Positions 1 to 11,065 of a stretch of DNA of 35,832 nt are shown here, piece by piece. The translations under genes were made by a program, and so were the position numbers. The notes beneath the pieces were generated by a model that saw only the letters and a program-made list of their open reading frames with translations, searched no databases and was not told the origin of the DNA. Position 1 is the stretch's first letter, and the number at the start of each line of letters is the position of its first letter. Origin of the DNA: Bacteroidia bacterium (lineage in GTDB: Bacteria; Bacteroidota; Bacteroidia; J057; JAIXKT01); contig JAIXKT010000043.1 in NCBI GenBank assembly GCA_026932145.1, positions 7,428 to 43,259 on the forward strand. Reading direction: 5' to 3'.

Positions 1-1
1 T

Positions 2-29
2 AAAAAATCCAATATGCAAAATATTGGTC
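2..29 (-). terminator. Rho-independent terminator after bioF-like gene
   Basis: A perfect 7-bp inverted repeat, CCAATAT (9-15) and ATATTGG (21-27), has a 5-base loop. Read on the minus strand it is followed by a run of six T (2-7). It lies just beyond the stop codon of the bioF-like gene and should end the thiC-paaD-bioF transcript. Confidence 0.7.
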
Positions 30-33
30 TTGT

Positions 34-1140
34 TTATTTTTCACTATCGTATAAAAAATTATTTATCAATTCAATCAGAATCTTAACATCGTCTATTGAG
101 TTGTAACTATGCAAAATAATTCGTATTCTTTCTTTCCCCAATGGAACAGTTGGATATCGAATTCCTAAAGCATTAATGCCGGAGGTTCTGAGATAGTTAG
201 CAAGATTCAAAACATTTTCATTTCCTTGTACAAAAACGGCCTGAATAGCAGTTTGTGTAACTGGCAAACTATTGATTTCAAATAGGTTCTGTGTCTCTTG
301 AATTAGCTGATTAAGTTTATTTCGCTCTTCTTGAGCATTTTTGAGTAAGTCCAGATTTCTAAGGGCGTGTTTTGCCCACGCTTCGGGTAACGCCGTTGAG
401 AAGATAAAGCTGGGAGCACAATTTTGCAAAAAAGAAATCAGGTATTCATCTCCGGCTATGGCTGCACCAAATAATCCAAGCGTTTTCCCGAAAGGAAAAA
501 CCCGTATGGCACATAAATTTTCTACTTCAAACTGACTTGACCAACCTTTGCCGGATTCTCCCAAAAGCCCCCAACTATGTGCCTCATCTACAATTAATTG
601 AAAATCATATTGTTCTTTTAACTGTTTTAGTGCCTCTGCGTCGGGTATATCGCCATCCATAGAATATGTTCCTTCGATTCCGACCCAGCACTCTACGTTT
701 GGCTCTGCCCAAAGGTTAAGCAATTCTTTGAGGTGGTTAAAATCATTGTGTTTGAATTTAAAATATTGACAACCAGCTATTCGTAAGCCGGTTCTTACAG
801 AAGCATGAATGTGTTCATCAATAAAAACGATAGATTCCTTATTGGGGAGCGTTCCAAAAACTGCTAAATTGGCATCAAATCCGGAGTTAAATAGCATTGC
901 CTTATGGGTATTCCAAAATTCGGCGCAAACTTGCTCCAGTATATCGTGATGAATAGAATTACCGGATATAAGTCTGGCACCGGTACTGCCGGTATAATTT
1001 TCCTGAAAAGGGATTTTTGCTATCCCCAGATAGTCATTGGAGCAAAAATCTATACCTTGTTTTAAAACTACGGGTTGCCTAAATCTTTTTTTTTTTGAAA
1101 GTCGTCTAACTGTTGTTTAAACCGCTCTGGAATTGGCATG
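34..1140 (-). CDS. bioF: BioF/KBL-family PLP-dependent acyltransferase, frameshifted in a poly-A tract
   Basis: This resembles 8-amino-7-oxononanoate synthase (BioF), which joins an acyl thioester to alanine in biotin synthesis. The uninterrupted reading frame covers only 34-897 (287 residues). The missing N-terminus is encoded directly upstream in two frames. ATG at 1140 reads MPIPERFKQQLDDFQ and then enters a run of eleven A (1096-1086). After the run, the frame that continues gives the family signature DFCSNDYLG and GSTGARLISGN and joins LFNSGFDANL. One extra A would restore a protein of about 368 residues, close to the usual BioF length. Other family marks are VDEAHSWG and the PLP-lysine region VFPFGKTLG. 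The start lies 2 bases after the paaD-like stop, so it is the last gene of the thiC operon. The shift may be a sequencing error, slippage or a true mutation. Related KBL/ALAS-type enzymes cannot be fully excluded. Confidence 0.75.
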
Positions 1141-1142
1141 GT

Positions 1143-3496
<2,354 letters not shown>

Positions 3497-3652
3497 TTAG
3501 TTATTAGTTTACTTTTAAGATTAGCCGGCTAAAAATAGTTCGGAAATAGATATATACTATCAATAAATTAAATTTTTAATTATAACTTATTGATAATAAA
3601 TTATTAATATTTTTTCTCTAAAAAAGGGGATTCTGAGAAATGGGAATAGTTT

Positions 3653-4771
3653 TTAGGATAAATACAGTTTTTCCAATCTTTCTAACATCATTTGCACCTT
3701 AAACTGCTGTATTGCAAGGGTATATGAGTTTTCTACAAGTTTATTTCGCAGGTCTGGTTGCTCTAAAATAGCTTTTATTCCTTCATAGACGGCGGTAGTG
3801 TCTTGATAAGGCACAACCCATGCATGTTCTTGGTGGTTTAATAAGTTCAGCGCAATTCCGGAGGGGGTAACGACCATCGGAATTTTTGCCAGCATTGCTT
3901 CAATATATACTTGCCCAAATGCTTCACAGTAAGGGTCTATTGGCGTATGCACAAAAACGTCAAAGCAGTGATATAGTGAACCCACCTCCGGTTCAAATGG
4001 GATGCAAACATAGCTTTGGGCAGGTAACGCTGCTAATAACTGTGTGATTTCAGCTTCATAGTCTCCCTGAGCATTTGCCAACACTAATTTCGCATTCGGA
4101 AAATCAAGTAATAACTTAGAGAATGCGGGAATTATATACTGAATTCCTTTCCAATGTGTAAATCGTGATATTACGCCGATAATTGGGTTTTGTACCGTTA
4201 ATTGGTATTTTTCCCGAAGGTATTGAATTTTTGAGGTATCTATTTGACTAAAGGTTTCTAACTCAAAACCATGCGGAACAATTACAACTTTATGAGCAGG
4301 TACTTGTTCCCGGTCTGTCAGAATTTCTTGAACGGATGCAGAAATAGCGACTATTTTGGTAGATAGTGAATTAACAATCTTATCATAACGAACAGCATGT
4401 GGATAGTACTGGTGGTGTAATGTTCCATGATGCCGGGTATATATTCGCTTAGGGATTTGTAACACCCAGGATACCAATATTCCTATTACAGAGGCTTCAA
4501 ATAAATGACAGTGAACTATTTGTGGCCTTTTTTTAAGCCAAAGAAAAAATGTCTTAAAAAAGGCTGGCGGTAAGTCCTGTTTAGTGCGATACGGAATTAT
4601 AGTAACTGAATATCCGGCTTTTCGTAGGTATTCAGATAGCTGACTTTCTCCCTGTTGATATAAGATAAAGTTAGCATCAAACTGCGCTCTATCTAAATAT
4701 TTAGCAAGCCATTCAAATCCTAAAGATTTGTCAATGAGAGATATGCAATAATCAATTCGGATGGATTTCAA
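3653..4771 (-). CDS. Glycosyltransferase family 4 protein
   Basis: The 372 residues have the two-Rossmann GT-B layout of GT4 enzymes. Those enzymes transfer a sugar from an activated donor onto a glycan or lipid acceptor at the cytoplasmic face of the membrane. The C-terminal half starts at about residue 195 with PIIGVISRFTHWKGIQYII. It contains the donor-site acidic pattern DPYCEAFGQVYIEAMLAKIPMVVTPSG (around 281-308), with the E-x7-E element. There is no in-frame ATG near the N-terminus. A TTG at 4771, shortly after an in-frame stop, is the most likely start. It follows the OmpA-domain gene after 22 bases, so the two are probably cotranscribed. The acceptor is unknown; a lipopolysaccharide or surface polysaccharide is likely. 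Confidence 0.9.
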   Translation of the reverse strand: MKSIRIDYCISLIDKSLGFEWLAKYLDRAQFDANFILYQQGESQLSEYLRKAGYSVTIIPYRTKQDLPPAFFKTFFLWLKKRPQIVHCHLFEASVIGILVSWVLQIPKRIYTRHHGTLHHQYYPHAVRYDKIVNSLSTKIVAISASVQEILTDREQVPAHKVVIVPHGFELETFSQIDTSKIQYLREKYQLTVQNPIIGVISRFTHWKGIQYIIPAFSKLLLDFPNAKLVLANAQGDYEAEITQLLAALPAQSYVCIPFEPEVGSLYHCFDVFVHTPIDPYCEAFGQVYIEAMLAKIPMVVTPSGIALNLLNHQEHAWVVPYQDTTAVYEGIKAILEQPDLRNKLVENSYTLAIQQFKVQMMLERLEKLYLS

Positions 4772-4793
4772 TGCTATAATTTATGAATAGTGT

Positions 4794-7121
4794 TTAATTA
4801 CTGATAACTTGAATTTCTGTTCGGCAGTTTTTCTGTTTATTTTCCGGTGTATCGTTTGGTGCGATGGGTCTTGTTTCTCCGTATCCTTTGGCAGAAAGTC
4901 TTTCTGGTGAGATTTTTGCATCTAAAAGCCAATCTACTATCGTTTGGGCACGAGCTTGGGATAAACGCATATTAAACTCATCTGCCCCGTCACTATCGGT
5001 ATGGTTAGCTATTTCAATTTTAATAGTTGGGTTTTCCTGCAACATAGAAAGCAATCGTTCAAATTCCGATACAGATTCCACCCGCAAAGATGCTTTATCT
5101 ATATCAAAAAAAAAACTTTTTACTACAATGCCTTTGTTAGTCTCGATTTTTTTCATCGGTACATCATATTGGATAATTTGATATACCTGATTTTGGTTCA
5201 GTATCAAGCTGTCTGTTTTAAAGAAATAGTCTTTTCGGGTTATGGCAATGAGGTAATGGCCAAAAGGAAGGCAGAGTTTATAATATCCTTTTGTGTCTCC
5301 GGTCGTTTCTTTGAGGATATTTCCATTTAGGTCGTGAACTTTTACGGTAGCTGCCCCCAAAGGATTTCCGGTTATTTCGTCTTTTATGAAACCTTCTAAG
5401 CATACAATTGTTTTAGACTCTGTCTTAATTAGTTCAAAATCAGGCTCTAACCCAATAGAAATATGTGTAATTGTTACTGAAAATTGGGCTGTTTTTCCGT
5501 TATAGGAATCTGCTACAGCGGTTAGTCTATAATTATTAGCGAGCAAGAGCTGGATTTGATACTCCCCGTTTTCATCTGTAAAAAAGGAGTCTATCAACTG
5601 TTTTTTAAAATTTTGTAGATATAAAACTGCGTTAGGGATAGGTTGGTGTGTTTTTCCTTCCATAACTCTACCACAAATAGTGGTTTCTGATATTTTTTCT
5701 AAATAGATATTTTTCAAAACTCCTTCTTTATCAGTTGGGTTTGAAGAAAAAAAAGATTCTACATATCGGGGATAGCCGGGAACCCAAACTTTAATCCTTA
5801 AAGAATCATTGGGTATCACAAACTTAAAACCTCCGGTAGTGTCTATATCGTTTTCGGTGATAAGTGTATTATTAGCTGTTTCTATGGTTATTTTTCCGGA
5901 TAGAGGAGTATTCGTTTTTTTATCCATGATAGAGCCCTCCAAAAGGATAAATTCTATTGGCTTTTCCGGATCTAATGATGTATTTTTATGGATATTTATG
6001 TTATCATCTTTGATAGAGGCACTTATGACATCTAAGTCTTTATCTCCGTCTATGTCTCCTGCTACCACTCTACTATTCCAGTCGCCGGATTTAAGACAAC
6101 TTTTGGGGCTTAAATTGCCTTTTCCGTCATTTAGATGAATGTTTAAGCAGCCATCTCGGGTTGATGCGGTAACTACATCAATATCTCCATCGGCATCAAA
6201 GTCGCCTAATACTAAATCAAAGTTAAACTCTCCGGAGGTTTCCATCCGAGCTGGTTCAAAGCGATTGTGTCCGTTATTTAGATGAATGCAAATTTTGGCA
6301 TCAAAATAAGAAGCTGCAACGATGTCCGGCTTCCCATCTCTATTTAAGTCAGCTATACCAAGCCCCCATATAGCCTTTCCCGAAGGAATAGAAATTTTAG
6401 GCTGATATATCTGCGGTGAAGCTGCTAATGATAGATGAATGCTGATATTATCACCATCAGAGCCAACTATCAGGTCTAACTTGCCGTCATTATTAATATC
6501 TGCAAATTTCACTACGCGAGGATTCGTGGCTGTTTTGATGTTAATTGGTTTTCCAAAATTCCCCGTTCCATCGTTTAGATGAATGTTGATATTATTATCA
6601 GCATTAGTTACGGTTATTAGGTCTGTTTTTCCGTCATTATTAATATCTGCTGCTTCGACCCAGTGTGGAAAAACGCCGGTATAGGTATTTTTTTTGATAT
6701 AAAAGCCACCGTCAGGCTGCTGAATGTGCCAATTTAGGTTTCCATCTTTGATAGATACCGTTGCAATGTCTATTTTTCCATCTTTGTTAAAATCTCCAGT
6801 AGCTATTGACCGAGGGTTCAAGCCGGTTACATAACTTTTTTTGGGAGAAAAATTACCCTTTCCGTCATTTAGGTGAACATTAATGTTATTATCTAATTGT
6901 GAGGAGCTTACAATATCTAAGTCGCTATCATTATCTATATCTATTAGAGCAACTCCCCAGTTTTCTTTTCCCGAAGAGAGAGTGTTTTTAGGCAAAAAAA
7001 TAGTCTGTGGAATCTGAACTACACTATCAGTACCAAAAAGGTTTACTAATTGCGCCCAAGCACTAAAACCAATCTGGTTAATGACAAAAAAACTAATTGC
7101 CGCTAAATAAATTGGTTTCAT
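4794..7121 (-). CDS. FG-GAP/VCBS repeat surface protein with C-terminal OmpA domain
   Basis: The start at 7121 gives 775 residues beginning MKPIYLAAISFFVINQIGFSAWA, a signal peptide. A longer frame to 7175 would overlap the upstream gene and hide that signal. Residues of about 50-390 hold seven FG-GAP/VCBS repeats. Each has a calcium-binding-like loop (for example DINNDGKTDL, DLNRDGKPDI, DIDGDKDLDV) followed by NINIHLNDG, which suggests a beta-propeller. Next come about three CarboxypepD_reg-like beta-sandwich segments (about 395-640). An OmpA/MotB peptidoglycan-binding domain follows (about 665-775: FFFDIDKASLR, HTDSDGADEFNMRLSQARAQ, GYGETRP). It is probably anchored to peptidoglycan with the propeller exposed. 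It follows nupC after 11 bases. The ligand is unknown. Confidence 0.9.
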   Translation of the reverse strand: MKPIYLAAISFFVINQIGFSAWAQLVNLFGTDSVVQIPQTIFLPKNTLSSGKENWGVALIDIDNDSDLDIVSSSQLDNNINVHLNDGKGNFSPKKSYVTGLNPRSIATGDFNKDGKIDIATVSIKDGNLNWHIQQPDGGFYIKKNTYTGVFPHWVEAADINNDGKTDLITVTNADNNINIHLNDGTGNFGKPINIKTATNPRVVKFADINNDGKLDLIVGSDGDNISIHLSLAASPQIYQPKISIPSGKAIWGLGIADLNRDGKPDIVAASYFDAKICIHLNNGHNRFEPARMETSGEFNFDLVLGDFDADGDIDVVTASTRDGCLNIHLNDGKGNLSPKSCLKSGDWNSRVVAGDIDGDKDLDVISASIKDDNINIHKNTSLDPEKPIEFILLEGSIMDKKTNTPLSGKITIETANNTLITENDIDTTGGFKFVIPNDSLRIKVWVPGYPRYVESFFSSNPTDKEGVLKNIYLEKISETTICGRVMEGKTHQPIPNAVLYLQNFKKQLIDSFFTDENGEYQIQLLLANNYRLTAVADSYNGKTAQFSVTITHISIGLEPDFELIKTESKTIVCLEGFIKDEITGNPLGAATVKVHDLNGNILKETTGDTKGYYKLCLPFGHYLIAITRKDYFFKTDSLILNQNQVYQIIQYDVPMKKIETNKGIVVKSFFFDIDKASLRVESVSEFERLLSMLQENPTIKIEIANHTDSDGADEFNMRLSQARAQTIVDWLLDAKISPERLSAKGYGETRPIAPNDTPENKQKNCRTEIQVISN
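5980..6960 (-). repeat. Seven-unit FG-GAP coding repeat
   Basis: Within the surface-protein gene, segments of about 150-185 bases recur. Each encodes a D-x-(N/D)-x-D-G-x-x-D loop and then IHLNDG. On the plus strand a phrase close to ccgtcatttagatgaatg returns near 6126, 6280, 6571 and 6865. The DNA similarity reflects protein repeats and could recombine, changing the number of propeller blades. Confidence 0.6.
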
Positions 7122-7132
7122 AAACAGTGTTT

Positions 7133-8425
7133 TTATCCCACAAACATACCTGCTACTGAGCCGGTTAATAGGCATGCTAATACACCACCGAGTAATGCAC
7201 GAAATCCAAAACGAGATAAATCCCCCCGCCTATTCGGTGCTAAGCTGCCGATACCGCCAATCTGAATAGCAATAGAACTTAGGTTTGCAAAACCGCACAG
7301 CATATAAGTTGCCATTAATTTTGACTTAAAACTGATAACACCTTCTGGAATTTTAGACAAGCTGATATAGGCAACAAATTCATTAATAGCTGTTTTCTCA
7401 CCTAATAGGCTACCTATGGTCAGTGAATCTTTCCAATCTACACCGACGATAAAGGCGATGGGTCTGCAAATTTGCCCCAATACATATTGTAAAGATAATT
7501 TAGCAAAATGGCCATCAGTGGAATCGGCTATCCAACTATTGAGGCCAGTAAAACTCCCAATAATATCTCCTAAAATGTAGTTAATCATTGCGATTAAGGC
7601 GATGAATGAAATCAACATAGCTCCTACATTTACGGCTAATTTTAGACCTTCGCTGGTTCCGATGGTGAGTGCTTCTAAGGCAGTAGAGCCAACTTTTTCG
7701 GAGGCTATTTGGAGGTTAGTGTCTATCACTTCGGTTTCGGGGAGTAGTAATTTAGAGGCCACAACGGCTGCCGGAGCATTCATAATAGAAGCTGTAAGTA
7801 AGTGAGTAGCAAATAGCTGCTGCTGTACTGGGTCGTTTCCGCCCAAAAAGCCCACATAAGCAGCCATTACACCCCCAGCTATTGTAGCCATCCCACCAAT
7901 CATCAGGCACAATAGCTCTGAGTTTGTCATCTTTTCGATATACGGCTTAACCAACAAAGGTGCTTCTGTTTGCCCCATAAACACATTTGCCGCAGCCGAC
8001 AAACTCTCTGCTCCCGAAAGCCCCATCGTTTTGGCCATCACCCAAGCAAAAGCGTAAACTATTTTTTGCAGTATCCCAAAATAAAACAACACACTCGTTA
8101 AGGCAGAAAAAAAGATAATAGTAGGTAACACCCGAAAAGCAAAAATAAAACCAAGTGTATCCGTCTTAGACTTATCTACTAAGCTCCCAAAAACAAACAA
8201 ACTTCCCTGATAAGTGAAGTCTAAAATCGCTACAATAAAAGAACTGACAAAATCAAATCCTACACGTACCAACGGTACTTTAAGTACCAATAAACCAAAA
8301 ACAAGTTGTAACCCAATTCCGATAAGTACCGCTCGCCAATTTATCGAGCGCCGATTTGTGCTCAATAACCACCCTAAACCAACTAAAAAGAGTATCCCAA
8401 AAAGGCCCCGAACGATGTTTTCCAT
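7133..8425 (-). CDS. nupC: NupC-family concentrative nucleoside transporter
   Basis: The 430 residues belong to the CNT family, inner-membrane cation-coupled symporters that import nucleosides. There are many hydrophobic helices. Family blocks include GLQLVFGLLVLKVPL near the N-terminus, FGILQKIVYAFAWVMAKTMGLSGAESLSAAANVFMGQTEAPLLVKPYI (about 117-164) and the late EFVAY...CGFANLSSIAIQIGGIG segment. The length is normal for the family. It heads the minus-strand run nupC, FG-GAP/OmpA gene and GT4. The start is ATG at 8425. The upstream bases hold TTACTTTG (8437-8430), one base off the Bacteroidota -7 box but very close to the start codon. Confidence 0.95.
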   Translation of the reverse strand: MENIVRGLFGILFLVGLGWLLSTNRRSINWRAVLIGIGLQLVFGLLVLKVPLVRVGFDFVSSFIVAILDFTYQGSLFVFGSLVDKSKTDTLGFIFAFRVLPTIIFFSALTSVLFYFGILQKIVYAFAWVMAKTMGLSGAESLSAAANVFMGQTEAPLLVKPYIEKMTNSELLCLMIGGMATIAGGVMAAYVGFLGGNDPVQQQLFATHLLTASIMNAPAAVVASKLLLPETEVIDTNLQIASEKVGSTALEALTIGTSEGLKLAVNVGAMLISFIALIAMINYILGDIIGSFTGLNSWIADSTDGHFAKLSLQYVLGQICRPIAFIVGVDWKDSLTIGSLLGEKTAINEFVAYISLSKIPEGVISFKSKLMATYMLCGFANLSSIAIQIGGIGSLAPNRRGDLSRFGFRALLGGVLACLLTGSVAGMFVG

Positions 8426-8636
8426 TGCGCAAAGTAACTTTTTTATCTCTAATAAAAAGCTAAAAAAAATATTATTTTTTTAAAAAAAATCTATAAATTA
8501 GCTTGGTTGTAGTTCAGAAAGCATGATGAGATTTTCGGCAATAAGGGGTAGCTCTATCATTTATGCCTGAAGTCAAAATAACGGTTACTTGCCCTCATTT
8601 CCGGATCACCAAAATATCCAAAAATGGGCAGAAAAA

Positions 8637-8760
8637 GGATGTGGTTCAGAATTACTTATGTGCCATTTACTTTTCCAAGAAACAAGAAAACCATAATACC
8701 ATGATTGCAATAATGATACACCAACAAAATTATAGTTTTCATACTTTCTGAACCGCAGCC
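8637..8760. mobile_element. MITE-like element with imperfect terminal inverted repeats (copy 1)
   Basis: The 124-base element is bounded by ggatgtggttcagaa (8637-8651) and the inverted ttctgaaccgcagcc (8746-8760). These are 15-base ends that match at 13 positions. AAAAA flanks it on both sides (8632-8636 and 8761-8765), which might be a target duplication, though it is a homopolymer. The internal 99 bases (8656-8754) reappear at 9812-9910 with 11 mismatches and no gaps. No transposase is encoded. A 60-codon open frame on the minus strand spans it but resembles no protein I know. Confidence 0.55.
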
Positions 8761-8777
8761 AAAAACTGTTATATTTG
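8750..8777 (+). promoter_or_regulatory. Bacteroidota-type promoter for the methyltransferase
   Basis: TATATTTG at 8770-8777 matches the TAnnTTTG -7 box. Nineteen bases upstream TCTG (8747-8750) stands where the TTTG -33 box is expected. The -33 part lies inside the right terminal repeat of the MITE-like element. The predicted leader to the ATG at 8827 is about 45 bases. Confidence 0.5.
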
Positions 8778-8826
8778 CGGGTATTCATTTTTTAACTTAT
8801 TCAAAATACAAAAACAAATAAAAGAC

Positions 8827-9684
8827 ATGATTTGTCCTTACTGCCTAAGTAAAAAAAATATAAATTCATATAAGCCAAGCACTATTTTTAACAAAAAAAA
8901 ATTCGATTATCTTAAATGTTTAGATTGTGAATTAATTTATGTTTATCCTTTTCCAAACGAAAATGATTATGCAGCAATGTATCCACCTACTTATCAAGGT
9001 GAATTTAATAAAATCAGCAATTCTCAGTATGATGATTTATTTATATTAATTAAATCATATACAAGTGATGATACCAAAAAATTATTGGATTATGGATGTG
9101 GGAATGGTGATTTGTTGTATCAAGCAAAAAATTTGGGCTTCAATGTTTCAGGTGTCGAGTACAATAGCGAAAATATTAACGTGTTAAAGAAAAATATTCC
9201 TTCAACTCCATTTTATGAAATAAATGAGTTCAATGATATTGATGAAAAGTTTGATATAATCATATTAAATAATGTTTTAGAACATATAATAAATCCAAAT
9301 GAACTTATTCAGAGTTTAAAATTAAAATTAAATGGCATTTTAGTAGTTTTAGGGCCTATGGAGGAGAATTTTTCAATTGCTCAAATTATTCGTAAAATAT
9401 ATTTTCTTTTTAAGAAAACTTTCACCCAAACAACAGCAAGCCACCCACCTTACCATATTACTTTTACAAATTATAATAACCAATTAGAAATATTTCAAAA
9501 AAATAATTTCGAGAAATTGACTTTTATTACAAAGGAAACCGCATGGCCTTTTCCTAATAATGTTAATTTTACTTCAATAGGATCTTTTTTTAAAAGCGTA
9601 ATTGCTCTAATTTCAATAAAATCAAGTAAACTATTTAGTAATAAGGCAGGAAATATTTTTATTTACATCGGTAAAAAAAAATAA
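8827..9684 (+). CDS. Class I SAM-dependent methyltransferase with N-terminal zinc-finger-like segment
   Basis: The 285 residues begin with CPYC (3-6) and CLDC about thirty residues later, a pattern seen in a group of methyltransferases near sugar and polysaccharide genes. The SAM-binding motif I is LLDYGCGNGDLL (about 94-105), followed by an acidic GVEYN strand and NNVLEHI. The substrate is not evident. The gene is much more AT-rich than its neighbours: bases 9181-9240 contain 14 G/C, while 10561-10620 in lpxB contain 25. It is alone on the plus strand between minus-strand operons, is flanked by a direct repeat and has its own promoter and terminator. This suggests horizontal acquisition as a single-gene cassette. 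Confidence 0.85.
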   Translation: MICPYCLSKKNINSYKPSTIFNKKKFDYLKCLDCELIYVYPFPNENDYAAMYPPTYQGEFNKISNSQYDDLFILIKSYTSDDTKKLLDYGCGNGDLLYQAKNLGFNVSGVEYNSENINVLKKNIPSTPFYEINEFNDIDEKFDIIILNNVLEHIINPNELIQSLKLKLNGILVVLGPMEENFSIAQIIRKIYFLFKKTFTQTTASHPPYHITFTNYNNQLEIFQKNNFEKLTFITKETAWPFPNNVNFTSIGSFFKSVIALISIKSSKLFSNKAGNIFIYIGKKK

Positions 9685-9749
9685 CTATACATACAATAGA
9701 CACTATAAACAAAAGTTTTTTTTAGAAAAAAACGCCAAAAAATACCACT

Positions 9750-9783
9750 AAAAATCTTATAGATAGCTACCTATAAGATTTTT
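9750..9783 (+). terminator. Rho-independent terminator after the methyltransferase
   Basis: AAAAATCTTATAG (9750-9762) and CTATAAGATTTTT (9771-9783) form a perfect 13-bp stem with an 8-base loop. The stem is flanked by A on the left and T on the right, so it could act in both directions, also for lpxB transcripts. Confidence 0.8.
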
Positions 9784-9811
9784 GTTCCTAATCTCTGAAT
9801 ACAATGAATGG

Positions 9812-9910
9812 TTATGTGCCGCTTACTTTTCCAAGAAACAAGAAAACCATAATACCCTGATTGCAATAATGATTCACCAACGAAACCATATCTTTTATGC
9901 TTTCTGAACC
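9812..9910. repeat. Second copy of the MITE-like repeat (partial)
   Basis: This 99-base stretch matches 8656-8754 at 88 of 99 positions without gaps and in the same orientation. It keeps the right end (ttctgaacc) but not the left terminal repeat. With copy 1 it brackets the methyltransferase gene, and the two copies start 1156 bases apart. Confidence 0.85.
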
Positions 9911-9941
9911 ACAACTTTCAGTTTTTAAAAAACCGACCTCA

Positions 9942-11063
9942 TCAGGAGCGAGATAAGCGGCTTAACATATCTGCTGCAAGGGCATTAGAAACACCCTGTG
10001 TGCCCAAAACTTTCCGTAACTGTAAATATTGAGCCAACATAGATTCTCTCTTATCATCTGATTCTAAAATACTTAACTCTCTTAATAAACCATCTTCCGA
10101 AAAATCTTGCTGTATTAATTCTTTAACAACTTCTTTTTCTAAAATAAGATTTACTAAGGAAATAAAGGGAACCTTTACCAGTATTTTAGCTATTTGATAA
10201 GAAAGCCACATCCCTTTATAACAAACGATTTCAGGAACTTGAAAGAGAGCTGTTTCCAAAGTTGCTGTTCCGGAGGTAACAAAGGCATAGTCTGCTATAG
10301 ATAAAATCTTGTATGTTTGGTCAGCCAGAACCAATGCTCTGTGATTATACTGGTTAATCATTTTTTGATACCACATAACCGGTTGGTTAGGAGCTGCTGC
10401 CACAATCACTAAGTATTCAGGGCGTTGTTTAGCAGCTTTTAGCATTGTGGGTAACATCGCCTGAATCTCCTGCTTGCGGCTACCCGGTAGTAAGGCAAGT
10501 ATCTTCTTATTCAGCGGAATATTTAACGCCTTCTTAATGCTATCCTGGTCCGGAAAATCTTGGGGAATCACATCCAAGAGTGGATGGCCAACAAAGGTGG
10601 TATTTACGTTAAATTGCTTATAAAATGCTTGTTCAAAAGGCAGTATAACATACAGATGTTCCACAAATTGCTGAATTATTTTGACTCTTCCTTTTTTCCA
10701 AGCCCACAGTTGTGGTGAAATGTAGTAAAAAACACGAATTTTATGCTGGTGCAACCATTTAGCCATTCGTAAATTGAAACCCGGATAATCTACCAAAATC
10801 ACTGCGTCCGGCTTAAAAGAAAGAATATCTGTTTTTATCTTCGTAAAGAGGCTCAATATCATGGGTAAGTTTTTAACGACTTCAACAAAGCCCATGAAGT
10901 TTGTGTTTTTTATATGCTCAACTAACTGAACACCAGCCTGTTGCATATTATCTCCTCCCATACCTCTAAAAGTAGTCATCGGCTTTTGGGTAGAAAGAGC
11001 GCGAACTAAATTTGCCGTATGCAAATCTCCGGAAGCCTCTCCGGCAATAAGGTATAACCTCAT
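9942..11063 (-). CDS. lpxB: Lipid-A-disaccharide synthase
   Basis: LpxB condenses UDP-2,3-diacylglucosamine with lipid X to give the lipid A disaccharide at the inner face of the cytoplasmic membrane. The 373 residues start MRLYLIAGEASGDLHTANLVRAL, the family N-terminus. They contain FRGMGGDNMQQAG, DYPGFNLRMAK, YYISPQLWAWKKGR and the glycosyltransferase LLPGSRKQEI motif (about 192-201). Later TSGTATLETAL and the MV(C)YK-like IVCYKG segment appear. Length is normal for GT19. The ATG lies 2 bases after the hemA stop, so the pair is probably cotranscribed. Other lpx genes lie a few kilobases away in their own operon. Confidence 0.97.
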   Translation of the reverse strand: MRLYLIAGEASGDLHTANLVRALSTQKPMTTFRGMGGDNMQQAGVQLVEHIKNTNFMGFVEVVKNLPMILSLFTKIKTDILSFKPDAVILVDYPGFNLRMAKWLHQHKIRVFYYISPQLWAWKKGRVKIIQQFVEHLYVILPFEQAFYKQFNVNTTFVGHPLLDVIPQDFPDQDSIKKALNIPLNKKILALLPGSRKQEIQAMLPTMLKAAKQRPEYLVIVAAAPNQPVMWYQKMINQYNHRALVLADQTYKILSIADYAFVTSGTATLETALFQVPEIVCYKGMWLSYQIAKILVKVPFISLVNLILEKEVVKELIQQDFSEDGLLRELSILESDDKRESMLAQYLQLRKVLGTQGVSNALAADMLSRLSRS

Positions 11064-11065
11064 GA

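Noticed and set aside
7122-7175. Longer start of the FG-GAP/OmpA gene
   Set aside because: It would overlap the end of nupC and precede the signal peptide. ATG at 7121 fits better.
8606-8788. 60-codon open frame on the minus strand across the repeat
   Set aside because: It coincides with the MITE-like element. The second copy breaks the frame at its ends, and there is no recognisable domain.
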